Origin: Saccharopolyspora spinosa NRRL 18395
GTDB lineage: Bacteria; Actinomycetota; Actinomycetes; Mycobacteriales; Pseudonocardiaceae
Assembly (NCBI RefSeq): GCF_000194155.1
Contig: NZ_GL877879.1
Coordinates: 1,457,106 to 1,521,105 of the forward strand
DNA: 64,000 nt
Reading direction: 5' to 3'
The notes beneath the pieces were generated by a model. It was not told where the DNA came from. It was given only the letters and a program-made list of their open reading frames with translations, and did not search any database. Position numbers and translations under genes: made by a program. Numbering within the stretch: position 1 is the first letter of the stretch; the number at the start of each line of letters is the position of its first letter. Positions 16,813 to 26,494 of the stretch are shown here, in pieces.

Positions 16813-17598
16813 TCACGGCAGCGGGCCGCCGGCCGCCATCGCGGAGAGCTTGGCGAACTCGTCGCCGTTGAGGCTCGCGCCACCGACCAGTGCGCCGTCC
16901 ACGTCCGCCTGGCCGATCAGGTCGCCGATGTTGCTCGACTTCACCGAGCCACCGTAGAGCACCCGAACCTCGTCGGCGATCTCCTTGCCGTACTTCTCCG
17001 CCAACGCCGCCCGCAGCGATCCGCAGACCTCCTGCGCGTCCGCGGCGGTGGCGACCTTGCCGGTGCCGATCGCCCACACCGGCTCATAGGCCACCACGAC
17101 CCGGCTTACCTGCTCGGCTTTGAGGCCCTTGAGCGCGTTGATCAGCTGCGTGGCGCAGTGCTCGACGTGGCCGCCGGACTCGCGCACGTCCAGCTGCTCG
17201 CCGACACACAGGATCGGCGACATGCCGTGTTTGAGGGTGGCGCGCACCTTCTTGCCGACCAGTTCGTCGGTCTCGCCGTGGTACTCGCGGCGCTCCGAGT
17301 GGCCGACCACCACGTAGCTGCAACCCAGCTTGGCCAGCATCGGCCCGGACACGTCACCGGTGTAGGCCCCGGACTCGTGTTCGGAGATGTCCTGCGCGCC
17401 GTGCTTGAGCAGCAGCTTGTCGCCGTCGATGAGGGTCTGCACGCTGCGGATGTCGGTGAACGGCGGGAGCACCGCCACCTCGACCTTGGCGAAGTACTTC
17501 TCCGGCAACGCGAAGGCGACCTTCTGCACCAGGGCGATCGCCTCCAGGTGGTTCAGGTTCATCTTCCAGTTGCCGGCGATCAGTGGCTGCCTGGCCAT
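16813..17598 (-). CDS. tpiA: triose-phosphate isomerase
   Basis: This 261-residue TIM-barrel enzyme interconverts dihydroxyacetone phosphate and glyceraldehyde 3-phosphate. Catalytic residues are visible: Asn and Lys in LIAGNWKMNLN, His in YVVVGHSERRE, and Glu in VVAYEPVWAIGTGKVA; the phosphate loop is VLYGGSVKSSNI. It starts two bases after the pgk stop, so the pair is translationally linked. Confidence 0.97.
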   Translation of the reverse strand: MARQPLIAGNWKMNLNHLEAIALVQKVAFALPEKYFAKVEVAVLPPFTDIRSVQTLIDGDKLLLKHGAQDISEHESGAYTGDVSGPMLAKLGCSYVVVGHSERREYHGETDELVGKKVRATLKHGMSPILCVGEQLDVRESGGHVEHCATQLINALKGLKAEQVSRVVVAYEPVWAIGTGKVATAADAQEVCGSLRAALAEKYGKEIADEVRVLYGGSVKSSNIGDLIGQADVDGALVGGASLNGDEFAKLSAMAAGGPLP

Positions 17599-17600
17599 GT

Positions 17601-18803
17601 TCAGCGCTCACCTTCCAGGACGGCCACTCCGGGCAGTTCCTTGCCTTCCAGGTATTCCAGCGACGCACCGCCGCCGGTGGAGATGTGCGAGAAGCCGTCC
17701 TCGGGCAGTCCGAGGGTTCGCACCGCGGCGGCCGAGTCGCCGCCGCCGACGACGCTGAACGCGTCGGAGTCCACGATGGCCTGCGCGACACCTCGGGTGC
17801 CGTCGGCGAACGCCGGGAACTCGAACACCCCGGCCGGGCCGTTCCAGAACACCGTGGCGGAGTCGCGGAGGATCCCGGCGAACAGCTCGACGCTGCGCGG
17901 CCCGATGTCCAGGCCCATCCAGTCGGCCGGGATCGCGTCGGCGGCCACGACCTGCTTCTCCGCGTCCGCGGCGAAGCGGTCGGCGGCCACCACGTCCAGC
18001 GGCAGCACCAGCTTGTCGCCGTGGTCGGCGAGCAGCTGCTTGGTGGACTCGATCTGGTCCCCCTGCAGCAGCGAGTTGCCGACGTTGTGGCCCTGCGCGG
18101 CCAGGAACGTGTACGCCATGCCGCCGCCGATGAGCAGCTTGTCGACCTTCGGCAGCAGCGCCTTGATGACACCGAGCTTGTCGGAGACCTTCGAGCCGCC
18201 GAGCACCACGACGTACGGGCGCTTGGGCTCGCCGGTCAGGGTGCGCAGCACCTCGACCTCGGCGAGCACCAGGCCACCGGCGTAGGCGGGCAGCCGCTTG
18301 GCGACGTCGTAGACCGACGCCTGCTTGCGGTGCACCACGCCGAAGCCGTCGGAGACGAAGGCGGCGTTCGGGCCGACCAGCGCGGCCAGCTCATCGGCCA
18401 GCGCGCCGCGCTCGGCGTCGTCCTTGCTGGTCTCGCGGGCGTCGAAGCGGACGTTCTCCAGCAGTGCGACCGATCCGTCGGTCAGGCCCGCGACCACGGA
18501 CTGCGCCGAGTCGCCCACCAGGTCGGTGGCCAGCGCGACGCCGGCACCTAGCAGCTCGCCGAGCCGCCGCGCGACCGGAGCCAGGGAGAACTTGGGGTCC
18601 GGTTCGCCCTTCGGGCGCCCGAGGTGCGCGGTGAGCACGACCTGGGCACCGGCCTCGGTCAACTTCCGGACGGTCGGCAGGGAGGCGCGCACCCGGCCGT
18701 CGTCGGTGATCTTCTCGCCGTCCAGCGGCACGTTCAGGTCGGCGCGCACCAGAACACGCCGACCCCGAACGCCCTCGGACAGCAGATCGTCAAGGTTCTT
18801 CAC
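17601..18803 (-). CDS. pgk: phosphoglycerate kinase
   Basis: This 400-residue two-domain kinase makes ATP from 1,3-bisphosphoglycerate. It begins MKNLDDLLSEGVRGRRVLVR, then ADLNVPLDGEKITDDGRVRA; other landmarks are LTAHLGRPKGEP, PYVVVLGGSKVSDKLGVI, the nucleotide loop VFWNGPAGVFEFP and FSVVGGGDSAAAV. Length is typical. It is in the gap-pgk-tpiA-secG order normal for actinobacteria. Start ATG at 18803. Confidence 0.97.
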   Translation of the reverse strand: MKNLDDLLSEGVRGRRVLVRADLNVPLDGEKITDDGRVRASLPTVRKLTEAGAQVVLTAHLGRPKGEPDPKFSLAPVARRLGELLGAGVALATDLVGDSAQSVVAGLTDGSVALLENVRFDARETSKDDAERGALADELAALVGPNAAFVSDGFGVVHRKQASVYDVAKRLPAYAGGLVLAEVEVLRTLTGEPKRPYVVVLGGSKVSDKLGVIKALLPKVDKLLIGGGMAYTFLAAQGHNVGNSLLQGDQIESTKQLLADHGDKLVLPLDVVAADRFAADAEKQVVAADAIPADWMGLDIGPRSVELFAGILRDSATVFWNGPAGVFEFPAFADGTRGVAQAIVDSDAFSVVGGGDSAAAVRTLGLPEDGFSHISTGGGASLEYLEGKELPGVAVLEGER

Positions 18804-18827
18804 GTCTGCTCCTACGCAGTTATGGGA

Positions 18828-18873
18828 AAGGCCCGCACCAGCCGGGGTCTGTCGAACGGCTCGTGCGGGCCTT
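18828..18873 (-). terminator. hairpin in the gap-pgk intergenic region
   Basis: Arms AAGGCCCGCAC (18828-18838) and GTGCGGGCCTT (18863-18873) pair perfectly. In the direction of transcription the stem is followed by TTTCCC and lies 25-70 bp before the pgk start. It could partly terminate gap transcripts, act as an attenuator, or mark a processing site separating gap from pgk. Confidence 0.65.
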
Positions 18874-18972
18874 CAGAGACTGGCCCTTGCAAGCGGCGAA
18901 GCCGCTTAGCCCACCTACGCAACTGGCACCGCCGCGGGTTCTCAGAAGCTTTGTCACGAGGACAGCCCCGAC

Positions 18973-19069
18973 GCGACGTATTGGTCATACGTGTGTCGGG
19001 GATCCCGGAGCCGGGAAAGCTCTTGAGGTTCCGCTACCTGCACCGCTACGCAAAACGAGCAGGAAACTC

Positions 19070-19072
<3 letters not shown>
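18973..19072 (-). repeat. 100-bp repeat downstream of gap (copy A)
   Basis: Read from the gap stop codon outward, this sequence matches that downstream of the GH172 gene (27853-27952). Shared blocks include TTTCC, CTCGTT-T/C-TGCGT, GCGGTGC, GCGGAACC, GGGATCCCCGA and CCAAT. In both places the similarity begins exactly at the stop codon of a minus-strand gene. Confidence 0.6.
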
Positions 19073-20080
<1,008 letters not shown>

Positions 20081-20325
20081 GCCGATCTCTCCTCGTGACT
20101 GACCCGGCCGGCGACGCGGCGGGTGAGGTTGATGGTCTCGACATCACCCTATCTGCCAGCGGGGCCGTCGCACGCGGGCGGGCGAGCGACCTGACCCTCC
20201 GGAACCGCGATGCCTCCCAGCAGCCGCAGCAGGCCCTCAACGAACGGCGACAACATCCACATCAGTGCAGGTGAACGCGCCGCGGACCGGCCAGATCTTC
20301 GATCTTGTGACCGTCGCCGAAGGTC

Positions 20326-20343
20326 CGATTTCCATTGAAATCG
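20326..20343. repeat. short hairpin with the ATTTCCATTGAAAT core after whiA
   Basis: CGATTTC-CATT-GAAATCG forms a 7-bp stem seven bases beyond the whiA stop. The core is the same as in the arms at 3930-3973. Confidence 0.65.
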
Positions 20344-20349
20344 CGGAGG

Positions 20350-21336
20350 TCAGGCCTCCGCCTCCAGCATCTCGGCCGTCACCGCGGATTCGGTGTCCGG
20401 AACACCCAGTTCCCGGGCGCGCTTGTCGGCCATCGCCAGCAGCCGGCGGATCCGGCCGGCCACCGCGTCCTTGGTCATCGGCGGGTCCGCCAGCTGGCCG
20501 AGCTCCTCCAGCGATGCCTGCCGGTGCGCCAGCCGCAGCCGGCCCGCAACCGTCAGGTGGTCCGGAGCCGTCGGGCCCAGCAGCTCCAGCGCCCGCTCGA
20601 CCCGCGCGGCCGCGGCGACCGCGGCGCGCGCCGAGCGGCGCAGGTTGGCGTCGTCGAAGTTCGCCAGCCGGTTGGCCGTCGCCCGCACCTCACGGCGCAT
20701 CCGGCGCTCCTCCCACGCCAGCACGCAGGAGTGCGCACCGAGCCGGGTCAGCATCGCGCCGATCGCGTCGCCGTCGCGGACCACCACCCGGTCCGCGCCG
20801 CGCACCTCGCGCGACTTCGCCGCCACGCCGATCCGCCGCGCGGCACCGACCAGCGCCAGCGCCGCCTCCGGCCCGGGGCAGGTGACCTCCATCGACGAGG
20901 ACCGGCCCGGCTCGGTCAGCGAGCCGTGCGCGAGGAAGGCGCCGCGCCACGCCGCTTCGGAGTCGCAGGCGCCGCCGGAGACGACGTGCGCGGGCAGGCC
21001 CCGCACCGGGCGTCCGCGCGGGTCGAGCAGACCGGTCTGCCGGGCCAGGCCCTCCCCGTCCTTGACCACCCGCACCACGTACCGGGTGCCCTTGCGCAGC
21101 CCGCCGGAGGTGATCACGTGCACGTCGGAGGTGTGCCCGAACAGCTCGTGGACCTCCTTGCGGAGCCGGCGCGCCGTGGAGCCGCTGTCCAGCTCGGCCT
21201 CGATCACCACCCGGCCGGCGACGATGTGCAGCCCGCCGGCGAAGCGCAGCAACGAGGAAACCTCAGCCCGTCGGCAGCACGTCTTCGTCACCGACAACCG
21301 GCTCAACTCGTCCTTGACCGCTGCGGTCATCGCCAC
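20350..21336 (-). CDS. whiA: sporulation and cell-division regulator WhiA
   Basis: This 328-residue DNA-binding protein combines a LAGLIDADG-like domain and a C-terminal helix-turn-helix. In Streptomyces it switches on sporulation septation with WhiB. Typical stretches are MTAAVKDELSRL, CCRRAEVSSLLRFAGGLHI, LRGAFLAHGSLTEP-like WRGAFLAHGSLTEPGRSS, RREVRATANRLANFDDANL and HRQASLEELGQLADPPMTKD. GTG at 21336 has GGAGG eight bases upstream and gives a 10-base overlap with yvcK. The order rapZ-yvcK-whiA is deeply conserved. Confidence 0.96.
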   Translation of the reverse strand: MAMTAAVKDELSRLSVTKTCCRRAEVSSLLRFAGGLHIVAGRVVIEAELDSGSTARRLRKEVHELFGHTSDVHVITSGGLRKGTRYVVRVVKDGEGLARQTGLLDPRGRPVRGLPAHVVSGGACDSEAAWRGAFLAHGSLTEPGRSSSMEVTCPGPEAALALVGAARRIGVAAKSREVRGADRVVVRDGDAIGAMLTRLGAHSCVLAWEERRMRREVRATANRLANFDDANLRRSARAAVAAAARVERALELLGPTAPDHLTVAGRLRLAHRQASLEELGQLADPPMTKDAVAGRIRRLLAMADKRARELGVPDTESAVTAEMLEAEA

Positions 21337-22295
21337 CGGTCCGTCCTCCTCTCAAGTGCGGCGCGCAGGCTGGCCGCGAGCGCCCCCGGGTCGTGCCGTC
21401 CCGGCACGGCGGGCGCGGCGATCTTGTCCAGCAGAGTCTGCGCACCCATTCCGGCCGCCGCAGCGCGGAGACGATCCGGGGTTGGCGCCGAGTCTGCGTC
21501 TGCCAACACCGCGTCGACCCGCAGCCGGGGTGCGTGGTGCGAGAGTACGTCGAGGTGTTGTTCGGGTGAGAAGCCCGCCGTCTCCCCCGGTTGTGGGACG
21601 AGGTTGAGCACCACCACGCGGCGCGCGGGAGTGGTCACCAACGCCTCGTGCAACTCCGGGACCAGCAGGTGCGGCAGCACGCTGGTGAACCAGGAGCCGG
21701 GGCCAAGCAGCACCAGATCGGCTTCCAGCACCGCCCGAACGGCCTGCGGGCAGGCCGCCGGTTCCTCGTTGCCGTTCGCGTGCAATCGGACCTGTTTCAC
21801 CCGTCCGGGCGTACTGGCGATCGCTACCTGCCCCCGGATCGTGCGTACCGCTTCCGGGTCCGAGTCCAGCCCGACGACGTCGGCGGCCATGTCCAGCGGC
21901 ACCGTCGACATCGGCAGCACCCGGCCCCGCACGCCGAGCAGCCGGCCGGCGTGGTCGAGCACCTCGACCGGATCGCCGAGCACTTCCAGCAGCCCGGCCA
22001 GCACCAGGTTGCCGACCGCGTGCCCGGCGAGGGCCCCGCTGCCGCCGAAGCGGTGCTCGAACACCGTCGACCACAGCTGCCCGTCGGCGTCGGTGTCGGC
22101 GAGCGCGGCGAGCGCCTTGCGCAGGTCGCCGGGCGGCAGCATGCCCAGCTCGCGGCGCAGCCGGCCGGACGACCCGCCGTCGTCGGCGACCGTCACCACG
22201 GCCGTCACGTCGGAGGTGATGCGGCTCAGCGCCGACAGCGTCGCCTGCAGGCCATGCCCGCCGCCCAGCGCGACCGCGCGCAGCGGGGCGCTCAC
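21327..22295 (-). CDS. yvcK: YvcK/CofD-like protein (putative gluconeogenesis factor)
   Basis: This 322-residue protein of the YvcK/UPF0052 family is thought to bind UDP-sugars and to link carbon metabolism with cell-wall synthesis. Landmarks are VALGGGHGLQATLSALSRI, TVADDGGSSGRLRRELGMLP, LWSTVFEHRF, AVGNLVLAGLLEV and LVLLGPGSWFTSVLPHLLVP. GTG at 22295 overlaps the rapZ stop (GTGA), so the two are translationally coupled. Confidence 0.95.
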   Translation of the reverse strand: MSAPLRAVALGGGHGLQATLSALSRITSDVTAVVTVADDGGSSGRLRRELGMLPPGDLRKALAALADTDADGQLWSTVFEHRFGGSGALAGHAVGNLVLAGLLEVLGDPVEVLDHAGRLLGVRGRVLPMSTVPLDMAADVVGLDSDPEAVRTIRGQVAIASTPGRVKQVRLHANGNEEPAACPQAVRAVLEADLVLLGPGSWFTSVLPHLLVPELHEALVTTPARRVVVLNLVPQPGETAGFSPEQHLDVLSHHAPRLRVDAVLADADSAPTPDRLRAAAAGMGAQTLLDKIAAPAVPGRHDPGALAASLRAALERRTDRWR

Positions 22296-23170
22296 TCGCG
22301 CCCCAGGTCCCGGTGCACCGTCTTGACCATCATCCCGTCGTCCTCGGCCAAGCGGCGGGCCAGTTCCTCGGCCAGCGCCACGCTGCGGTGCTTGCCGCCG
22401 GTGCAACCAAGCGCCAAGGTCAGGTACCGCTTGCCCTCCCGGTGGTAGCCGGCCCCGACCAGCCGCAGCAGCTGCTGGTAGCTCTGCAGGAACTCCTCCG
22501 CGCCCTCCTGGCCGAGCACGTAGTTGCGGACCTCGTCGTCGAGGCCGTTGAACTCGCGCAGCTCCGGGATCCAGAACGGGTTCGGCAGGAACCGGCAGTC
22601 CATCACCAGGTCGGCGTCCATCGGCAGCCCGTACTTGTAGCCGAAGGACAGCACGGTCAGCCGGGTGCGGGTGCTGGCCTCGGTGCCGAAGGCGTCCTCG
22701 ATCTTGGACCGCAGCTGGTGCACCGACAGGCTCGTGGTGTCCAGCACCAGGTCCGCCTCGGAGCGCAACTTGGACAGCAGCGACCGCTCCGCGGCGATCC
22801 CGTCGGCCAGCCGGCCCTCGCCCTGCAGCGGGTGGCCGCGCCGCACCTGCTCGAACCGGCGGATCAGCACCTCGTCGGTGGCCTCCAGGAACAGCACCTT
22901 CGGCTTGTAGCCGCGGGCGTCCAAGTCTTTGATCACCGCCCCCAGGTCCTCGGTGAACGCCCGGCTGCGCACGTCCATCACGACCGCGACGCGGGTGACC
23001 GCGCCGCTGGAGCGCGCCCCAAGCTCCACCATCGTCGCGATCAGTTCCGGCGGCAGGTTGTCCACCACGAACCAGCCCAGGTCCTCCAGGCATTTGGCCG
23101 CGGTGCTGCGCCCCGCACCAGAAAGGCCGCTGACGACGGCGACCTCGATGCCCGACTGCTCCTCAGTCAC
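22292..23170 (-). CDS. rapZ: RNase adapter / nucleotide-binding protein RapZ (YvcJ)
   Basis: This 292-residue P-loop protein carries Walker A VVSGLSGAGRSTAAKCLED, WFVVDNLPPELIATMVEL, VVMDVRSRAFTEDLGAV and the C-terminal LALGCTGGKHRSVALAEEL. In E. coli RapZ guides RNase E to an sRNA; in actinobacteria the role is less clear. It overlaps uvrC by 8 bp and yvcK by 4 bp, so the cluster is a tight operon. Confidence 0.95.
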   Translation of the reverse strand: MTEEQSGIEVAVVSGLSGAGRSTAAKCLEDLGWFVVDNLPPELIATMVELGARSSGAVTRVAVVMDVRSRAFTEDLGAVIKDLDARGYKPKVLFLEATDEVLIRRFEQVRRGHPLQGEGRLADGIAAERSLLSKLRSEADLVLDTTSLSVHQLRSKIEDAFGTEASTRTRLTVLSFGYKYGLPMDADLVMDCRFLPNPFWIPELREFNGLDDEVRNYVLGQEGAEEFLQSYQQLLRLVGAGYHREGKRYLTLALGCTGGKHRSVALAEELARRLAEDDGMMVKTVHRDLGRE

Positions 23171-25205
23171 TGCTCTCCCCTTCAGCGTTGTCGGCGCCGG
23201 GCGCTGCCCGGTCGTCCGGCACCGGGCGTCGCCCGGTTTCCGCGTCGGCCGCCAGCGCCGAGTGCACGGTCTCGGCGGTGCGGCGGCCGATCCCCGGGAC
23301 CACGGCGATCTCCTCGACCTCGGCCTGGCGCAGTTTGCGCACCGAACCGAAGTGCTTGAGCAGCGCCGTGCGGCGGGTTTCGCCCAGTCCCGGAATCGCG
23401 TCCAATGTGGAGCTTGTCATGCGCTTGGCGCGCTTCTTGCGGTGGTAGCTGATGGCGAAGCGGTGCGCCTCGTCGCGGACCCGTTGCAGCAGGTAGAGCG
23501 CCTCGCTGGTGCGGGGCAGGATCACCGGGTCAGGGTCGGCGGGCAGCCAGACCTCCTCCAGCCGCTTGGCCAGCCCGATGACCGCGACGTCGGTAATGCC
23601 CAGCTCCGTCAGCGCGTCGGCGGCGGCGTTGGCCTGCGGCGCGCCGCCGTCGATCACCAGCAGGTTCGGCGGGTAGGCGAACTTGCGCGGGCGGCCGGTA
23701 TCCGGGTCGATCGCCGCGCCGACAGGCCCCGATCCGGTCTGCTCAGCCGGGGTCTCGGCCTTGGCCGTTTCGCTGAGGTAGCGGTGGAAGCGGCGGCGCA
23801 CCACCTCGTCGATGGAGCCGACGTCGCCGCCCTCGGCACCCTCCCGGACCTCGAAGCGGCGGTACTCGGACTTGCGCGGGACGCCGTCCTCGAACACCAC
23901 CAGCGACGCCACCACATCGCTGCCCTGCACGTGGCTGACGTCGATGCACTCGATCCGCAGCGGCGCGGTGTCCAGCGCCAGCGCCTCCTGGAGCTCCTGC
24001 AGCGCCGCCGAGCGGGCGGTCAGGTCGCCGGCGCGGCGCAGCTTGTACTGCAGGAACGCCTCCTTGGCGTTGCGCTCGACGGTCTCCATCAACGCCCGCT
24101 TGTCACCGCGCTGCGGCACCCGGAGGCTGACGCGGCTGCCGCGCAGCTCGCTGAGCCAACCGGCGATCGCGTCCGCGTCGTCGGGCAGCTGCGGCACCAG
24201 CACCTCGCGCGGCACCGGGCTGCCCCCGGCGTCGGCCTGGTCGGCCAGCGATGCCTGTTCGCCGTAGAACTGAGTGAGGAACTGCGAGGTGAGTTCTGAG
24301 GTGTCGGTCTCCGTGCCATCAGCGTTGGCGACCTTGTCGATGACCCAGCCGCGCTGGCCGCGCACCCGGCCCCCGCGGATGTGGAAGACCTGCACGGCGG
24401 CGGCGAGCTCGTCCTCGGCGAAGGCCACCACGTCGGCGTCGGTGCCGTCGCCGAGGACCACCGCCTGCTTCTCCATCGCACGCCGCAGGGCCTCCAGGTC
24501 GTCGCGCAGCCGGGCGGCGCGCTCGAACTCCAGCTCCGCGGACGCCGCCTGCATCTCCTTGTCCAGCTTGCGCATCAGCTGGTCGGTGTGCCCGGCAAGG
24601 AAGTCGCAGAAGTCCCCGACGATTGACCGGTGCTCGTCGGCGGAAACCCGGCCGACGCACGGCGCCGAGCACTTGCCGATGTAGCCGAGCAGGCAGGGGC
24701 GGCCGATCTGCGAGTGCCGCTTGAACACCCCGCCGGAGCAGGTGCGCGCTGGGAACACCCGCAGCAGCAGGTCGAGCGTCTCGCGGATCGCCCACGCGTG
24801 CGCGTATGGGCCGAAGTAGCGGACGCCCTTGCGGCGCGGGCCGCGGTAGACGTGCAGCCGCGGGAACTCCTCGTGCAGGGTCACAGCCAGCACCGGATAC
24901 GACTTGTCGTCGCGGTAGCGGACGTTGAACCTCGGGTCGTACTCCTTGATCCAGGAGTACTCCAGTTGCAACGCCTCGACCTCGGTGCCGACGACGGTCC
25001 ACCGCACGCCGGTGGCCGTGGTGACCATCTGCCGGGTCCTAGGGTGCAGCCCAGCGAGGTCGGCGAAGTACGACGAGAGCCTGCCGCGCAGGCTTTTCGC
25101 CTTGCCGACGTAGATCACTCGGCCGTCGGCATCGTGGAACCGGTACACGCCGGGGGCGTCCGGGATCGTGCCTGGTGCTGGTCGGTAGGTGGACGGATCG
25201 GCCAC
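23163..25205 (-). CDS. uvrC: excinuclease ABC subunit C
   Basis: This 680-residue nuclease makes both incisions in nucleotide excision repair. The GIY-YIG domain starts APGVYRFHDADGRVIYVGKA; the UVR motif is LDKEMQAASAELEFERAARL; the RNase H-like nuclease domain is seen in IECIDVSHVQGSDVVASLVV and LLVIDGGAPQANAAADALTE; and there are paired helix-hairpin-helix motifs at the end (LDAIPGLGETRRTALLKHFG, VPGIGRRTAETV). It begins the uvrC-rapZ-yvcK-whiA operon. Confidence 0.97.
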   Translation of the reverse strand: MADPSTYRPAPGTIPDAPGVYRFHDADGRVIYVGKAKSLRGRLSSYFADLAGLHPRTRQMVTTATGVRWTVVGTEVEALQLEYSWIKEYDPRFNVRYRDDKSYPVLAVTLHEEFPRLHVYRGPRRKGVRYFGPYAHAWAIRETLDLLLRVFPARTCSGGVFKRHSQIGRPCLLGYIGKCSAPCVGRVSADEHRSIVGDFCDFLAGHTDQLMRKLDKEMQAASAELEFERAARLRDDLEALRRAMEKQAVVLGDGTDADVVAFAEDELAAAVQVFHIRGGRVRGQRGWVIDKVANADGTETDTSELTSQFLTQFYGEQASLADQADAGGSPVPREVLVPQLPDDADAIAGWLSELRGSRVSLRVPQRGDKRALMETVERNAKEAFLQYKLRRAGDLTARSAALQELQEALALDTAPLRIECIDVSHVQGSDVVASLVVFEDGVPRKSEYRRFEVREGAEGGDVGSIDEVVRRRFHRYLSETAKAETPAEQTGSGPVGAAIDPDTGRPRKFAYPPNLLVIDGGAPQANAAADALTELGITDVAVIGLAKRLEEVWLPADPDPVILPRTSEALYLLQRVRDEAHRFAISYHRKKRAKRMTSSTLDAIPGLGETRRTALLKHFGSVRKLRQAEVEEIAVVPGIGRRTAETVHSALAADAETGRRPVPDDRAAPGADNAEGESSD

Positions 25206-25226
25206 GCCTCCACCCTACGTGCGCGG

Positions 25227-25361
25227 GCCGGCTGCCCGGATCTCGGTGCGCCGCTCACTTCGGGCGGCCCGGCAGGGCACACTGGGTGGGTCTGTCGATG
25301 ATCGCACTTAGCCGGGATCCGCACCTTGCCGGGAGGTCAGCCGTGAACGACGAGAACGCCC
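25227..25361 (+). repeat. direct repeat, left copy (135 bp)
   Basis: This copy matches 26727-26860 with roughly ten differences and one indel. The last 50 bases, which include the ribosome site and first 19 coding bases of the metallo-hydrolase gene, are identical. The two copies bracket an insert of about 1.37 kb. Confidence 0.9.
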
Positions 25362-25390
25362 GGTTTGTCAAGGTAGTCAGCACTCGTTAG
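25343..25390 (+). pseudogene. truncated 5' end of the metallo-hydrolase gene
   Basis: The left repeat carries the GGGAGG site and GTG start of the gene found complete at 26842. The frame reads VNDENA like the intact gene, then leaves the homology and stops after 15 codons (RFVKVVSTR). It is a broken duplicate created with the insertion. Confidence 0.75.
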
Positions 25391-25510
25391 ACCTTCGAGA
25401 TAGACGAACGTCGCGCTCGGTTCATCCAGGTGCAGCAACGTCCACTGTCTAGACGAGGACCGTCGGCTGTACGTAATCCGAACCTGTCCGATTGGTGCGG
25501 AGCTTGCGAC

Positions 25511-25708
25511 ATGGCAACAGCCATAACGGAGCGGCGCTACTGGCTGCCAATCGCAAACCCCAAAGAGCGCTACGGCGGAACACGGCACGCTTTCGACGGA
25601 CGTCGATGGGACGGCGATAAGAGCGCGATATCGATTTGCGGCAAGAAGGCCAAGATGAGGAAAGCCACTGAGATTGAGTGGTTCAGCTTCCCCACGTGCA
25701 CGTCTTGA
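25511..25708 (+). CDS. small hypothetical protein with CG and TC motifs, 65 aa
   Basis: The product starts MATAITERRYWLPIANPKER, continues RHAFDGRRWDGDKSAISICG and ends EIEWFSFPTCTS. The layout (aromatic N-terminus, central R-H-A-F, a CG pair, then T-E/D-x-x-W...P-T-C) resembles small actinobacterial proteins that often accompany XRE regulators; that likeness is from memory. It lies inside the direct-repeat-flanked insert, in more A+T-rich DNA, and is 22 bp upstream of the next gene. Confidence 0.55.
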   Translation: MATAITERRYWLPIANPKERYGGTRHAFDGRRWDGDKSAISICGKKAKMRKATEIEWFSFPTCTS

Positions 25709-25730
25709 AACAATCTTCCTAAGGAACGGT

Positions 25731-26375
25731 ATGGATACGATGAGGTGGCCTGATGGCTCTCTCGTCGCTCCATATCCGGACGATCGATTCCCGGCAGAGG
25801 ATCGACTACGGAATTTATACGTTCGCCGGTGGTCAACGGTAGATCATCAGTTAGCTGAACGAATTCGAGCGCGGATGCGCAGGTACCGGGTGGCGGCGAG
25901 TGCGCAGGGGGCACAGCGTACTAGGCTCGCATCTAGGCGAGGTCATCTGAAGAGACTACGAGATGGGGGTTCTGTCGTGCCCGCTGGTGATGACACAGAC
26001 CGCGCAATCAGGGCTTTGCGCACCGGAGCGAGGCTCCCGGCAGACGCGTCACCCGTATTGGCGAACCTGGTTGACTCGGTTAGCACCATGCAGGTCGGAC
26101 CTCACCTACCTAAGAACTGGCTGCATGCCTACATGTCAGTCCTTGACGTGGCCAGGTGCCTGGTGCCTGAACAAGGAACCCCTCGCGAGGATGAACAGCG
26201 GGCTATGACCCTGCTGAGGGGCGGCGCGCCGTTCCCGGTGGATTCCGGACCTGTGCTGGCGAAGATGCTCGAATGGTGCAGTCAGCTGGATCACGAGCCG
26301 AGACACCTGCCGAATGGGGAGCAGAGATCGACAAGGCAGCGAAGGACGTTGCTAAGGCCGTGGTCGTCGGAATGA
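25731..26375 (+). CDS. hypothetical protein with two internal repeats, 214 aa
   Basis: I do not recognise this protein. ATG at 25731 follows AAGGAA at good spacing. Residues 41-75 are strongly basic (LAERIRARMRRYRVAASAQG and following). Residues 88-118 and 154-184 are repeats of each other: AIRALRTGARLPADASPVLA versus AMTLLRGGAPFPVDSGPVLA. The last 30 residues (EPRHLPNGEQRSTRQRRTLL) look unlike natural protein, whereas another frame there does (see 26273-26380), so the 3' end may be frameshifted. It is the main gene of the insert and ends just before a good terminator. Confidence 0.6.
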   Translation: MDTMRWPDGSLVAPYPDDRFPAEDRLRNLYVRRWSTVDHQLAERIRARMRRYRVAASAQGAQRTRLASRRGHLKRLRDGGSVVPAGDDTDRAIRALRTGARLPADASPVLANLVDSVSTMQVGPHLPKNWLHAYMSVLDVARCLVPEQGTPREDEQRAMTLLRGGAPFPVDSGPVLAKMLEWCSQLDHEPRHLPNGEQRSTRQRRTLLRPWSSE

Positions 26376-26380
26376 TGTGA
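26273..26380 (+). CDS. possible 35-aa overlapping gene or true C-terminus of the preceding gene
   Basis: In a different frame the 3' end reads ETPAEWGAEIDKAAKDVAKA and then VVVGMM before TGA. This is a plausible amphipathic helix, more protein-like than the tail of the 214-residue frame. It could be a tiny gene starting at ATG 26273 (weak ribosome site) or the original C-terminus before a frameshift. Confidence 0.3.
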   Translation: MVQSAGSRAETPAEWGAEIDKAAKDVAKAVVVGMM

Positions 26381-26395
26381 CCCTGAAACAAAAAA

Positions 26396-26430
26396 GACCC
26401 CTCCAGCCGAAGCTGGGTGGGGGTTCTTTT
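26396..26430 (+). terminator. intrinsic terminator within the insert
   Basis: GACCCCTCCAGC (26396-26407) pairs with GCTGGGTGGGGGTTC (26412-26426) around CGAA and is followed by TTTTG; A-residues precede it. This is a classic stem plus U-run, unlike the U-less stems elsewhere in the window, and supports a foreign origin. Confidence 0.85.
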
Positions 26431-26494
26431 GTTCGCTGACAGTTCGAATGTACCGGTGATGCTTGGCGCTGTCCCAGAACAGCGACAGCTTACA

